DNA of 64,000 nt, from assembly GCF_016865485.1 (NCBI RefSeq), contig NZ_AP024452.1, positions 1,014,501-1,078,500 of the forward strand. The letters are read 5' to 3'. The translations under genes were made by a program, and so were the position numbers. Shown here one piece after another: positions 1 through 9,093 of this stretch. Every line of letters begins with the position of its first letter. Position 1 is the first letter of the stretch. Under the pieces are notes generated by a model, which ran no database searches, was not told the DNA's origin, and was given only the letters and a program-made list of their open reading frames with translations. The DNA is from Luteitalea sp. TBR-22 (GTDB lineage: Bacteria > Acidobacteriota > Vicinamibacteria > Vicinamibacterales > Vicinamibacteraceae).

Positions 1-2065
1 TGGTGAAGATGCCCGCGTTGGCCCCGAACGACGGGTCGATGTCCTGCGTGTCGCCGCGGCTGTCGACTCGCACGAAGCCGCTGGTCCGACCGGCCGTCAG
101 GATCACGTCGGCAAAGCCGGCCAGCTCGGGCCGACGCAGCAGCGGGTCGCCGACCGTGAAGGGCGAGGGCGCGACCGGGCGACCGTCGTTGGCGAGGATC
201 TCGGTCCGTTGCCCGACCACTCCGCCGCGCACCGTCATGAAGGCGGTGGGGCGGAACGAGACGGTGCCCTCCACACCTTCGGCCAGCGCGTTGGAGATGT
301 TGTCGCTGCGGTAGGACGTGGTGCCCGGCACGCGCGCCACCGTGACGATGAGGTCGTCGTACTCGTTGCGGAAGTAGACGGCATCGACGATCAGGCGCCC
401 GCCGAACCAGCCGGTCTCGACGCCGCCATCGATACTGCGCGTGCGTTCCGGCTTCAGTCCCGGGTTGTCGGTGAACGCGATCTCGAAGGCGCCGGGCGCC
501 CGCATGCCCGTGCCGAAGTTGCCGCGCAGGCGCAGCCAGGTCGTGTCGCCGCCGAGGAGGCGGTAGCTCACCGACAGGCGCGGGTTGACCACCGAGGTCG
601 TGGACGCGGCGAAGGGCGGCCGCGGGCTGAACACCGAGCGGTTGCCCTCGAGGGCGTCGCGCACGACGCGCTCGTAGCGCAGGCCGCCCTGCAGGGCGAG
701 TCGGCCGCGCTCGAATCGCCCCTCGCCGAACGCCCCGACCTGTGTCCGGTCGACGGGGATTTCCTGATTCTCGAGCCCGGTGAAGTACGCCGACTGCGCG
801 CGCTCGCGCATGTACTCGCCGCCGGCCGTCCAGGCCACGCCCAGCCAGGCCAGATCGAAGGATCCCCGGCCGGAGTAGAGGCGGTTGCCGGATGCCGTCG
901 GGGTGTCGGGCGTGTAGATGCTGAGGTAGGTGCTGTCGCGATCGGCCAGCGAGAAGGCGCCGCGGACCTGCGCCGCCGGGCGGAGCCGCCAGGTGGCCGA
1001 CGCGCCAGCGGCCAGCGTCCGGTTGTCGTTGCGCGACACGCGATCGACGCCGGCGTACGTGTCGTTGGGGTCGCTGCCGTACGGCCCGGGCACCCCCCTG
1101 GTGTTGTCGCCGGCCCGCAGCAGGCCGCTGAGGAGCAGGCGGTCGCCCTGGTAGCCGAGGCTCACGGTGGCATCGGTGCGGGTGTAGTCGTCGTTGCTGA
1201 CCACCTCGCCCGTGCCGGGGGCGGTGCCGGTGAACCCGTCGCTGGCCAGCCGCTCGACGCCGCCGCCCCAGCGGAACCGGCCGGTCGTGCCATTGGCCGT
1301 CCCGTTGGCGCGCCACGTGCCGAACGAGCCTGCCTCGAACAGCCCGCCGGCGCTGAAGGGGCCACCGCGCCGGGTCACCAGTTGCACCACGCCGCCGACC
1401 GCATCGGTGCCGTACAGCGCACTCTGGGGACCACGCACCACCTCGATACGGTCGAGGTCGAACAGCGGCAGGTGGGCGGCGTCGAAGCTGCCGCCCATGT
1501 CGTTGAGGCGGATGCCGTCCACCAGCACCAGCGTGAAGTCGCTCTCCCCGCCACGTGGGAACAGCGAGGTCACGGCGCCGCGGCCGCCGCTGCGCAGGAC
1601 CGCGAGGCCAGGCACCGAGCGCAGCGCGTCGACGCTGCTCTCCAGCTGCCGGGCCCGCAATTCCGTCTGATCGAGGACGGTCAGGCTTGCCCCGGTCCCC
1701 GAGCGGGTCACAGGGGCCAGGCCGGCGGTCACCACCACCGACTCGGCCAGGGCGGCCACGTCGACCCGGATGTCGAGGGTCGCGGCCGCTCCAGTCAGCT
1801 GGACGCGCTGGCTGGGCCCGGAGAAGCCCTCGGCCACCACCCGGAGCACGTAGTCGCCGTCTGGCGCGTCGAGCAGGTACGCGCCGGTGCGGTCGGTGCG
1901 CGTCGAGGCCACGGGTCCGGTGGGACTCTCGAGGACGACGCGGGCGTCTGAAACGGGGTGGCCGTCGCCGCTGGTCACCGTGCCGGTCAGCCGGGCCGCA
2001 GACGCGGGGGCCGAAAGCAGGGCCAGCAGCAACCCGGCCAGGGGCAGGGCGTGCGAGCGAATCAT
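1..2065 (-). CDS. btuB: TonB-dependent outer-membrane receptor, BtuB-like (vitamin B12 uptake), 3' end cut by window
   Basis: Starts at ATG 2065 and is still open at the window edge (688 codons visible). The protein begins with a signal peptide (MIRSHALPLAGLLLALLSAP..A), followed by a carboxypeptidase-regulatory-like beta-sandwich (about residues 25-90) and a TonB plug domain. The plug region includes the stretch LVLVDGIRLND and the typical EVVRGPQSALYG about 200 residues in, then a beta-barrel region. Family knowledge: such receptors import scarce ligands across the outer membrane with TonB-ExbBD energy. The ligand assignment comes from the leader, which contains a clear cobalamin riboswitch just upstream, so B12 or a related corrinoid is the likely substrate. 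No btuCDF or cobalamin biosynthesis gene lies in the visible flank. The BtuB name is inferred from riboswitch control rather than from barrel residues. Confidence 0.9.
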   Translation of the reverse strand, partial: MIRSHALPLAGLLLALLSAPASAARLTGTVTSGDGHPVSDARVVLESPTGPVASTRTDRTGAYLLDAPDGDYVLRVVAEGFSGPSQRVQLTGAAATLDIRVDVAALAESVVVTAGLAPVTRSGTGASLTVLDQTELRARQLESSVDALRSVPGLAVLRSGGRGAVTSLFPRGGESDFTLVLVDGIRLNDMGGSFDAAHLPLFDLDRIEVVRGPQSALYGTDAVGGVVQLVTRRGGPFSAGGLFEAGSFGTWRANGTANGTTGRFRWGGGVERLASDGFTGTAPGTGEVVSNDDYTRTDATVSLGYQGDRLLLSGLLRAGDNTRGVPGPYGSDPNDTYAGVDRVSRNDNRTLAAGASATWRLRPAAQVRGAFSLADRDSTYLSIYTPDTPTASGNRLYSGRGSFDLAWLGVAWTAGGEYMRERAQSAYFTGLENQEIPVDRTQVGAFGEGRFERGRLALQGGLRYERVVRDALEGNRSVFSPRPPFAASTTSVVNPRLSVSYRLLGGDTTWLRLRGNFGTGMRAPGAFEIAFTDNPGLKPERTRSIDGGVETGWFGGRLIVDAVYFRNEYDDLIVTVARVPGTTSYRSDNISNALAEGVEGTVSFRPTAFMTVRGGVVGQRTEILANDGRPVAPSPFTVGDPLLRRPELAGFADVILTAGRTSGFVRVDSRGDTQDIDPSFGANAGIFT

Positions 2066-2127
2066 GGTGACCTCCCGGCGTTTCCACGCGCCGACGTCGA
2101 TGCGCCTGATTGCGCGGCGACGGAGGA

Positions 2128-2320
2128 CGTACCCGACGGAAGGTTTCCTGACTTGGCGGGATTGCGAGCGGTTCGAGCGCCTTCCCGCAGCAGAACTGCT
2201 GCTGCAGTGGCGGGCCGGACCTGATGGCCTGGCCTCGAGCGAACCGGCTCACCGCGTCACAGTGGCGGGACCGTGTGGGGCTTGCACCCAGCTTCCCTTC
2301 GACAACGTCGGTTGTCGGGC
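2128..2320 (-). promoter_or_regulatory. Cobalamin (adenosylcobalamin) riboswitch in the btuB leader
   Basis: Read on the minus strand, the leader of the receptor gene contains the conserved blocks of the class in order. These are GGGAAGCTGGGTGCAAGCCC near 2298-2279, the B12-box-like CCCGCCACTGTGA shortly after, a second GCCACTG, GCGGGAAGGC near 2189-2180, and finally GCCAAGTCAGGAAACCTTCC near 2155-2136. It lies about 65 nt before the start codon, which suits translational or transcriptional shut-off when cobalamin is plentiful. Confidence 0.93.
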
Positions 2321-2584
2321 GTGAGAATAGCACGCGGTGGTTGCCATTCTTCCGCCGCATTCGGATGGTGTGCTTGAAGGACCCTGGCCCGAGCGGGCGC
2401 ACCGCGGCCCGCTCAGGTGCGTCATAACGAACAGCGCCGCGGGAGTGGCGACGGGGAGCGGGGCGGACGGCCGCCCGCGAACCCATCAGTTGCGGCCGGT
2501 TGGTCGTTTCGCATAACATTCCCGTTTCGTGCGTCCGGCTGCCACTGTGGCGGGCCGGACCCTACAGCCGTCAACGAGGACCGA

Positions 2585-3088
2585 ATGAGCAAGAGTTCCA
2601 CGGTGACCGTCCGCGAGACGCCAGTCGCGGAGGTGACGACCGTTTCCGCCGGGGGGTTGAAGATTCACGGCGAGACCTTCGTCATCGAAACCGACGAGCG
2701 CATCGACGTGGTCGACCTGACCGAGCGGATCATGGAGCTCGTGCGGGGGCTGAACGTCCGCGAAGGCATCGTCAGCCTGTGGTCCCTCCACACCACCTGC
2801 ACGGTGTTCATCAACGAGTTCCAGACGGCGCTCCTCTCGGACATCCGCCGGTTCCTCGAGAAGATGGTCGCCCGTGACGACGCCTGGACCCACAACGATC
2901 CGGACCACAGCGACTGCGACCGCATGAACGCGGACAGCCACCTGCGCGCCCTGCTCCTCGGGCACAGCCTGACGCTGCAGATCAGCGGCGGCGACGTCGT
3001 GCTCGGCCAGTGGCAGCGCATCCTGATGGGCGAGCTCGACGGCCCGCGTTCGCGCACCCTGCGCGTGCAGGTCTGGGGCATCGCCTAG
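2585..3088 (+). CDS. yjbQ: YjbQ/UPF0047 family protein
   Basis: A 167-residue protein starting at ATG 2585 (an in-frame upstream extension lacks family similarity). It is typical UPF0047/YjbQ: IETDERIDVVDLTERI early, LWSLHTTCTVFINEFQ in the middle, then DDAWTHNDPDHSDCDRMNADSHLRALLLG and a C-terminal GQWQRILMGELDGPRSRTL. Family members are small trimeric proteins with a conserved His/Asp-rich pocket; weak thiamine-phosphate synthase activity has been reported for E. coli YjbQ, but the physiological role is unsettled. The stop codon is 13 nt before mqnE, so the two are probably co-transcribed. Confidence 0.9.
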   Translation: MSKSSTVTVRETPVAEVTTVSAGGLKIHGETFVIETDERIDVVDLTERIMELVRGLNVREGIVSLWSLHTTCTVFINEFQTALLSDIRRFLEKMVARDDAWTHNDPDHSDCDRMNADSHLRALLLGHSLTLQISGGDVVLGQWQRILMGELDGPRSRTLRVQVWGIA

Positions 3089-3101
3089 ACCGGACAGGCC
3101 C

Positions 3102-4196
3102 ATGCGCACCCGCCTGCGTGCAGCCGGGTTGCTCGACATCGCAGACAAGCTCGAGGCCCGGCAGCGACTGACTGCCGAGGACGGGCTGTGCCTGTTCGAG
3201 CACCCCGACCTCCGACTCGTCGGCTGGCTCGCCAACCGCGAGCGCGAGCGTCGTCACGGCGACCGGACGTACTACAACTACAACCTCCGCCTCGAGGTCA
3301 CCAACGTCTGCCAGGCGTCGTGCCTGTTCTGCTCGTTCGCGCGCCTCGAGGAAGGCAAGCCGGGCGCCTACACCATGTCGCTCGAGCAGGCCTGGGACAA
3401 GGTCCGCTCGCGCGAGGGCCAGGCCCTCACCGAGGTCCACATCGTCAACGGCCTGCACCCGCACCTGCCGTTCTCCTACTACACGGACCTGCTCGCCGGC
3501 TTCAAGCGCCTCCGGCCCGACATCACGCTGAAGGCGTTCACTGCCGTGGAGATCGCGTTCTTCGCCGACCTCTACGGGATGACCGACGAGCAGGTGCTGC
3601 GCGAGCTGATGGCGGTGGGCCTCGAGTCCATCCCCGGCGGTGGGGCAGAGATCTTCGCCGAGCGCGTGCGCCGCAAGATCGCCCACGACAAGGCCGACGC
3701 CGATCGCTACCTCTCGATCCACGCCACGGCGCATCGCCTCGGCATGAAGACGAACGTGACGATGCTGTTCGGGCACATCGAGCGGCTCGACGAGCGCGTC
3801 GACCACCTGCTGCGCGTGCGCGCCCAGCAGGACGCGAGCGGCGGCTTCCAGGCCTTCATCCCGCTGACGTTCCACCCGGACAACAACCAGATGCGCAAGC
3901 TGCCGCCGCCGACCGCGGCCGACACGCTGCGCACCATCGCGGTCTCGCGCCTGCTGCTCGACAACGTCGATCACGTGAAGGCGTTCTGGATTGCGACGGG
4001 CGTGTCGGTGGCGCAGGCCGCGCTCTGGTTCGGCGCCGACGACCTCGACGGCACCGTGCAGGAAGAGCGCATCTACCACATGGCGGGGTCGGATACGCCC
4101 GACATCCTCACCACCGCGCAACTGCGCCGCCTCGTGGAGGCCGCCGGCCGGACGCCACTCGAGCGCGACACCCTGTACAACCTGGTTGGCGTTTAA
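3102..4196 (+). CDS. mqnE: Aminofutalosine synthase MqnE (radical SAM, menaquinone by the futalosine route)
   Basis: A 364-residue radical SAM enzyme. The cluster-binding cysteines C70, C74 and C77 lie in TNVCQASCLFCSF. Family-specific stretches include RHGDRTYYNYN before the cysteines, GAYTMS after them, EVHIVNGLHPHLPFSYY, and GLESIPGGGAEIF. The enzyme joins 3-(1-carboxyvinyloxy)benzoate to SAM to make aminodeoxyfutalosine, the second step of the futalosine menaquinone pathway. MqnA, C and D are not in the window. MqnC was considered; the position and wording of the GGGAEI and PLTFHPDNN motifs fit MqnE better. The TAA stop lies inside the first unit of a heptamer repeat array, so the last codons have been shaped by the repeat. 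Confidence 0.92.
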   Translation: MRTRLRAAGLLDIADKLEARQRLTAEDGLCLFEHPDLRLVGWLANRERERRHGDRTYYNYNLRLEVTNVCQASCLFCSFARLEEGKPGAYTMSLEQAWDKVRSREGQALTEVHIVNGLHPHLPFSYYTDLLAGFKRLRPDITLKAFTAVEIAFFADLYGMTDEQVLRELMAVGLESIPGGGAEIFAERVRRKIAHDKADADRYLSIHATAHRLGMKTNVTMLFGHIERLDERVDHLLRVRAQQDASGGFQAFIPLTFHPDNNQMRKLPPPTAADTLRTIAVSRLLLDNVDHVKAFWIATGVSVAQAALWFGADDLDGTVQEERIYHMAGSDTPDILTTAQLRRLVEAAGRTPLERDTLYNLVGV

Positions 4197-4253
4197 CGTT
4201 TAACGTTTGACGTTTGACGTTTGACGTCGAACGCCGAACGCCGAACGCCGAAC
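4191..4253 (+). repeat. Heptamer tandem array at the end of mqnE
   Basis: Nine consecutive 7-nt units: gtttaac twice, gtttgac three times, gtcgaac once, gccgaac three times, then a decaying GCTCCGG/ACGCCGG tail to about 4278. The units drift stepwise along the array. The TAA stop of mqnE is inside unit one. Confidence 0.95.
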
Positions 4254-4278
4254 GCTCCGGACGCCGGACGCTCCGGAC

Positions 4279-4303
4279 GTAGGCGTCGACCTTGGTCGAC
4301 GCT
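4279..4303 (+). repeat. Family A palindrome (REP-like), copy between convergent gene ends
   Basis: gtaggcGTCGACCttGGTCGACgc: a perfect short hairpin of the family seen again at 19.3, 31.8, 51.7 and 54.4-54.5 kb. It sits between the convergent ends of mqnE and the membrane protein. Confidence 0.8.
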
Positions 4304-4341
4304 CAGGGACACGTCAGGGAACGGCGCGACCGGCAGGCGAG

Positions 4342-5067
4342 TCAGGCGGGCGGGGCGCCCCCGGAGGGCGCGTCGCGCCGCAGCGTCAGCGCCCGCCACA
4401 CCAGCAGGTGCCCTCCCAAGGCCGCGGGCACCATGACGGTCGGCAGCCACACGAACGGGGTGCCGGTGACCCACGTGTTGAGGCGTTCCTGGCCGAACCA
4501 CCCGAACGTCGGCGTCGACACCACCGCGGTGCCGACGATGTTGGCCAGCAGGAGGAACCCCAGGAGGTTCCAGGCGGCGACCAGTCGGCGTCCGCCCCTC
4601 CCTGCCAGCAGCAACCCCGCCACCAGCAGCGCAGTGGCTCCGCTCACGATGTCGAAGTTGCGGCCGCTGTACGACATCTGCGGCGGCATGACGCCGCGCT
4701 CGGCCATGGCGTGCATGGCGAGTTCGAGTGGCAGGCGGAAGCCCTGGACGCCGACGAGGAGCCACAAGGGCAACTGCGCCAGGCGGCGGCCGGTTCGCCC
4801 CAGAGCGAGGACCACCGTAGCCGCGAGTCCGGTGAGTGCCACGAGCATGAACGGCGGCGGCATCGTCCAGCGCGCGAGAACGCCACGCGATGCCAGTATC
4901 CACGTGGCCCCCATCCACGCCACGGCGAGCGCCGCAGTCAACAGCGTGGCTCGTTTGGCCTCGTGGGGCGACGCCGCAGCGCGGCGGCTCGCCAGCCACG
5001 TGCTTGTAACGAGGGCAGCGACCAGTCCCACCGGCAGGACGACGAAGGTTGCGACTGCGACGTCCAT
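4342..5067 (-). CDS. Seven-helix integral membrane protein of unknown function
   Basis: A 241-residue protein with about seven hydrophobic segments. It starts with a membrane helix (MDVAVATFVVLPVGLVAALV) and has further helices near 45-65, 75-92, 105-125, 140-160, 172-190 and 210-228. Between helices three and four it carries GFRLPLELAMHAMAERGVMPPQMSY, a polar, histidine-containing loop and the most distinctive stretch. I do not recognise a named family. It stands alone between two heptamer arrays and convergent with mqnE, so context gives no functional clue. Confidence 0.75.
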   Translation of the reverse strand: MDVAVATFVVLPVGLVAALVTSTWLASRRAAASPHEAKRATLLTAALAVAWMGATWILASRGVLARWTMPPPFMLVALTGLAATVVLALGRTGRRLAQLPLWLLVGVQGFRLPLELAMHAMAERGVMPPQMSYSGRNFDIVSGATALLVAGLLLAGRGGRRLVAAWNLLGFLLLANIVGTAVVSTPTFGWFGQERLNTWVTGTPFVWLPTVMVPAALGGHLLVWRALTLRRDAPSGGAPPA

Positions 5068-5140
5068 GCCGGCCTACCCGAGCCCGCTCCGCTGAAGCAT
5101 GGCGGCATGATACGTCGTCGCAATGCGTCCCTCACGACGC

Positions 5141-5189
5141 CGTCAGCCTTCTCTCTTCACTCTTCAGCCGTCAGCCGCCGGTCGTCAGA
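5141..5189 (-). repeat. Heptamer array overlapping the stop codon of the Oar-like receptor
   Basis: On the minus strand the units read TGACGAC CGGCGGC TGACGGC TGAAGAG TGAAGAG AGAAGGC TGACGGC. The first TGA is the stop codon of the gene ending at 5185. TGACGGC is also the unit at the end of hom (39.97 kb). Confidence 0.85.
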
Positions 5190-8100
5190 ACCGGAAACGC
5201 AGTCCCAGCCTGATCACCCGACCCGCCGAGAAGCCTTCGGCATTGCCCACGGTGTCGGCGCCGAGCACCGCCGTCGTTCCGTTGTCCTCGAGGCCGTTCA
5301 GCAGGTAGTCGGTCAGGTCCACGAACCCGCCCGTCCCGAGGCCCGGCACGAAGAACTGCGGGTGGTTGAAGGCGTTGTCCAGCATCGCCGTGAACTCGAC
5401 CTGCATGCCCGACGACCGGAACACGTCCTTGTAGAGCGCGAAGTTCGCGATCCAGGTGCCCGGGCCGCGCAGGCTGCCCTTCTTCGCGTTGCCGAGTGAG
5501 CCCGGTGCGGGGAGGCGATAGGCGGTCACGTCGAAGAACCGCTCGCGGCTGCCCCCGACGTTCGGGTTGCCGACGACGTCCGGGCGCCACGACTCGCCGA
5601 ACTGGCCGACGCCGTCGAGGCCCACGCCGGTGTTTGCCGGATAGATCGGGTCGGTCCCCCAGACGAAGAACGGGGTGAGGTTCGGGCCCGAGCGCGCCTG
5701 CATGATCGACGACACCGTCCAGCCGCCCACCACCGCGTCCAGCCACGCGGGCATCGACGATCCGAACCGCCGCTCGTGCCCCACCGGGATGTCCCACGTG
5801 CTGTTGAGCACGAAGCGGTGGCGGACCACGTTCGGGTCGGGCCCGCGGTCCTTCTCGATGTCGTACGGGTCGTACTGGATGACGCCGATGGTGCTGTTGC
5901 CGCTGTCGGGCGCGTTGCTGTCGGACCCGGCCAGGGTGTAGGCGGCATTGAGCGCGAAGCCACGGCGCCAGCGCCGGTTCACCTCGACCTGCAGCGCGTT
6001 GAACTGGCCCTCGCCGGCATTGGTGGTCATGTTGAGGAACGTGCCGTAGAGCGGATAGGGCAGCCGGGCCTGCGCGACGGGGTCCTCGTAGATGTCGCCG
6101 AGGGGCACCGGACTGGCCTGCACGCTGTTGGCCTCACGCGTCACCAGGAGCTTGCGCATGGTCGATCCGAGATAGCTCACGCGCAGGCCGAGATCGCCGG
6201 GCAGCTCGCGCTCGAGGGTCAGGTTGTACTGGTAGATGTCCGGGCTCTCCAGGTTGATGTCCAGGCCCTGGTTGCCGAACCCCTGCGACGTGCTGACGGT
6301 GCCGGTGGTGAAGCCGTGCTGCAGCGTGGCGCGGTTGCGGGTGATCGAGTAGCGGAACGGGTTGCGCGACATGATGTCGCGCGCGCCCTGCGCTGCGCCG
6401 GTCGGGTAGAAGATGCCGAAGCCGCCGCGGACCACCGTCCTGGCATCACGGCCGATGCGGTAGGCGAAGCCGACCCGTGGGCTGACGTTGTTGCGATCCG
6501 TGTTGACCAGGCCGGAGCCGACGCCCACCGAGTCGGCCAGGAGCGTGCGCCCGAGCGCCTGAGCGCCGGGCGGCAGCAGCGCTGCGACCGCGGCGTTCGG
6601 CACCACGTGGTGCCCGCCGTCGTCGAGCACGAAGTTGGCGAAGATGTCGTTGCGGTCGACGAACACGCCGACCACCTCGTAGCGCAGCCCGAGGAAGAGC
6701 GTGAGCTGCGGGGTCAGCTTCCAGTCGTCCTGCACGAACAGCGCCCAGTCGTTCGAGACGGTGTCCATCGGCTTGTCGCCGCGCGTGTTGCGCTGCTCGC
6801 GGACCGTGTTGGGGAGCCCGAGCAGGAAGTCGGCGAACGCGTTGCCGGTCGCCCATCCCGAGAAGTTGTACTGGCCCTTCGACTCGTTGGCGCCCGTGGA
6901 ATAGCCGTCGGTGGCGAAGTTGCGCGCGTAGTTGCCGCCGAACCGGAGGGAGTGCCGTCCGGTGAGCCACGTGGTCGCGTTGCTGATCGAGAAGGCGGCC
7001 TGCTCGACGTCGCGGAACGTGTTCTGTCGCTGGTCCCGGATGTCGGAGGGCCGGTTGGCGCCAGCGAAGATGAACTGCGGGAAGCCGGGGACGGCCTGCG
7101 CCAGCGTCGGCACCTCGATGCCGAGCGACGCGCCGACCTCGCCCGCGACGTAGCGGCTGCGCCGGTTGCGGATGTCGCCGCTGTAGCCGGTGCGGAACTC
7201 GTTGACGATGCTGCTCGAGAACGTGCGGGTCCAACCGGTGGCCACGGTGATCGCCCGGGACTGCCTGTCCAGGGTGCCGAGGTTGGTCAGGCCGCCGCCG
7301 CCGTTGCCGCCGGTGCTCTCGAACGTGAAGGCGTCGGGGTCGCGCCGCTGCCAGCTGAAACGACCAAAGAGCGAGTCGTTGCTGGTGAGCTCGTGGTCGA
7401 GCCGGAAATCCGCGCGATCGCGCGTCCGTTCGAGGGGCACGATCTGCCTGTAGGTGCCATAGCCGTTGCCCAGGGTCGACTGGTTGGGCGCCGGGTAGAA
7501 CGTGCGCATGATCTGCAGCGCCGCTGGATCGAGGCGGTCGGCCGGGATGCGGTTGCCCAGGAACGGCAGCCCGGTCTGCGGGTCGCGGATGACGAAGCTG
7601 GTGCCGGAGAAGTCGCCGCCGCGCATCGCGTCGGTCGGCACGATGGCCTGCGCGCCGCCGCCCAGCGCCTTCAGGCGCCCACCCTCGTAGTTGCCGAAGA
7701 AGAACGTGCGGTTGCCGATGATCGGCCCGCCCAGGCTCGCGCCGAAGCGGTGATCGTGCGTGTCGGCGTTCGGGTTGTCGCGCGAGACGCCGTTGAGCGC
7801 CTGCGCGTAAGTCCGCGCGTTGAGTTCGTTGCTGTTGAAGTCGTAGAACGAGGTGCCGTGGAACTGGTTCGAGCCCCGCTTGGTGGACACCACCACGCCG
7901 GCCAGGCCGCCGAACTCGGCGCTGTACGAGTTGGACAGGACCTGCACCTCGGCCACCGCGTCGAGCCCGGGCGCAGCGTTGGACAGCTCACCGAAGATGC
8001 CCGCCGACGAGGGTTGCCCGTCCTGCACGTACGAGGCGCCGTAGGTCCGCCCCCCCAGGAACTGGATCGCGTCGAACCCGCCCACGACGTTGGGGTTCAA

Positions 8101-8610
8101 GGTGAGGAAGTCCTGGATGTCACGGCTGTTGCGCGGCAGGTCGCGCAGTTGCTGCGCGTCGAGGCCGCGCGCGATCGACGGGCTCTCGACGGTGATGTTC
8201 TGCCCCTCGGCCACGACCGTGACGACGTCCTGCAGGTCGCCGACCTCCAGTTGCATGTCGGCGCGCGCCACTGACGCGGCACGCAGCACGATGCCGGTGC
8301 GCCTGGCGGCCTTGAAGCCCGACAGGCTCGCCTCGACGGTGTAGGAGCCCGAGCGGAGGTTCGGCACCTCGAACAGGCCCTCGGCCGTGCTGACCACCTC
8401 GCGCCTCACGCCCGTCGCCTCGTCGGTGACGGTCACGGTCGCGCCAGGCACGACGCTGCCCTGCGCGTCGGTGACCGACCCGCGGATGGTGCCCAGCGTG
8501 GATTGCGCGAGCACACCCGACGACCACGCGACACAGGCGAGCACGGCCAGCACGACGAGCCAGATCGGCCGTCGCCGCGGCCGGGCGACAGGCAGGGACA
8601 GTGGGGCCAT
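5185..8610 (-). CDS. Oar-like TonB-dependent receptor with carboxypeptidase-regulatory N-domain
   Basis: A 1141-residue protein from ATG 8610, preceded by GAGGAG; an in-frame start at 8661 exists but lacks such a site. There is a signal peptide with hydrophobic core IWLVVLAVLACVAWSSGVLA, then a carboxypeptidase-regulatory-like domain (TIRGSVTDAQGSVVPGATVTV..., about residues 40-120). A plug-like region follows (NSRDIQDFLTLNPNVVGG, QFLGGRTYGASYVQDGQPS), then a very long barrel ending LRLGLRFRF with a C-terminal aromatic, typical of outer-membrane barrels. Acidobacteria carry many such receptors; ligands are usually unknown (oligosaccharides or peptides are assumed). No partner hydrolase or SusD-like gene is adjacent. 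Confidence 0.9.
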   Translation of the reverse strand: MAPLSLPVARPRRRPIWLVVLAVLACVAWSSGVLAQSTLGTIRGSVTDAQGSVVPGATVTVTDEATGVRREVVSTAEGLFEVPNLRSGSYTVEASLSGFKAARRTGIVLRAASVARADMQLEVGDLQDVVTVVAEGQNITVESPSIARGLDAQQLRDLPRNSRDIQDFLTLNPNVVGGFDAIQFLGGRTYGASYVQDGQPSSAGIFGELSNAAPGLDAVAEVQVLSNSYSAEFGGLAGVVVSTKRGSNQFHGTSFYDFNSNELNARTYAQALNGVSRDNPNADTHDHRFGASLGGPIIGNRTFFFGNYEGGRLKALGGGAQAIVPTDAMRGGDFSGTSFVIRDPQTGLPFLGNRIPADRLDPAALQIMRTFYPAPNQSTLGNGYGTYRQIVPLERTRDRADFRLDHELTSNDSLFGRFSWQRRDPDAFTFESTGGNGGGGLTNLGTLDRQSRAITVATGWTRTFSSSIVNEFRTGYSGDIRNRRSRYVAGEVGASLGIEVPTLAQAVPGFPQFIFAGANRPSDIRDQRQNTFRDVEQAAFSISNATTWLTGRHSLRFGGNYARNFATDGYSTGANESKGQYNFSGWATGNAFADFLLGLPNTVREQRNTRGDKPMDTVSNDWALFVQDDWKLTPQLTLFLGLRYEVVGVFVDRNDIFANFVLDDGGHHVVPNAAVAALLPPGAQALGRTLLADSVGVGSGLVNTDRNNVSPRVGFAYRIGRDARTVVRGGFGIFYPTGAAQGARDIMSRNPFRYSITRNRATLQHGFTTGTVSTSQGFGNQGLDINLESPDIYQYNLTLERELPGDLGLRVSYLGSTMRKLLVTREANSVQASPVPLGDIYEDPVAQARLPYPLYGTFLNMTTNAGEGQFNALQVEVNRRWRRGFALNAAYTLAGSDSNAPDSGNSTIGVIQYDPYDIEKDRGPDPNVVRHRFVLNSTWDIPVGHERRFGSSMPAWLDAVVGGWTVSSIMQARSGPNLTPFFVWGTDPIYPANTGVGLDGVGQFGESWRPDVVGNPNVGGSRERFFDVTAYRLPAPGSLGNAKKGSLRGPGTWIANFALYKDVFRSSGMQVEFTAMLDNAFNHPQFFVPGLGTGGFVDLTDYLLNGLEDNGTTAVLGADTVGNAEGFSAGRVIRLGLRFRF

Positions 8611-8674
8611 CACCGGTCTCCTCGGGAGGAACCGCTGCGCACTCCGCAACCCGCCACTCACGGACTACTGCTGA

Positions 8675-8690
8675 GTAAGCGGATACTTAC
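8675..8690. promoter_or_regulatory. Short inverted repeat upstream of the receptor (possible operator)
   Basis: GTAAG-CGGATA-CTTAC, 65 nt upstream of the receptor start and in an AT-richer patch. It could be an operator or chance; no regulator gene is adjacent. Confidence 0.25.
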
Positions 8691-8703
8691 CGTGAGGCGC
8701 ATC

Positions 8704-9030
8704 CTATGCCCGATGAAGGCCATATGCAACTCCGCACGTCATCGGCCGCTCACGGCTGAGCGGAATGCGGTGACGAACTGCCAGGGAGAACAATCCCGCG
8801 CTCTCGTCGACCACGGCCTTGCCGCGTTCCGTGTTGCGACCGTGGACGATGACGTGGGCGCCCTGCGCGGCCAGGCGACGGGCGACCTCGTGACCGAGGC
8901 GGTCGGTCGACCCCGTGACGAGCACGATCCGGTGGTCGGGGCGTGGTGGTGCGGGCACTTGCGCCCGGGCAACTGTCGAAGCGGCGAGGACACACGCGGC
9001 AGCGGCCAGGACCATCGGTGTGGAGCGCAT
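8704..9030 (-). pseudogene. Truncated exported short-chain dehydrogenase (N-terminal fragment)
   Basis: From ATG 9030 it encodes a signal peptide (MRSTPMVLAAAACVLAASTV..A), then the first Rossmann segment RIVLVTGSTDRLGHEVARR up to KAVVDE. After that the reading frame loses all similarity and stops at 8704 (108 residues against 294 for the intact paralogue at 11547-12431). No NNAG or YxxxK motif remains, so it cannot be an active SDR. Bases 8803-8948 align without gaps to 12210-12355 with about four mismatches by eye, meaning a recent duplication or gene conversion of just this piece. Confidence 0.85.
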
Positions 9031-9093
9031 CCGCGAATCCACGTCACCACCCACTTCGCGCAGGCACGGGTGCGCCCGTCGTACCATCCGCGC

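Noticed and set aside
209-1951. 580-codon open frame on the plus strand
   Set aside because: It is the antisense shadow of the btuB-like receptor. Its product is Ala/Arg/Gly-rich without domains; high GC makes long antisense frames common here.
2530-2570. Second B12-box-like sequence
   Set aside because: GGTCCGGCCCGCCAC on the minus strand repeats part of the riboswitch, but the other conserved blocks are missing and it faces away from yjbQ.
5776-8274. 832-codon open frame on the plus strand
   Set aside because: Antisense to the Oar-like receptor; low-complexity composition, no domain, no start context.
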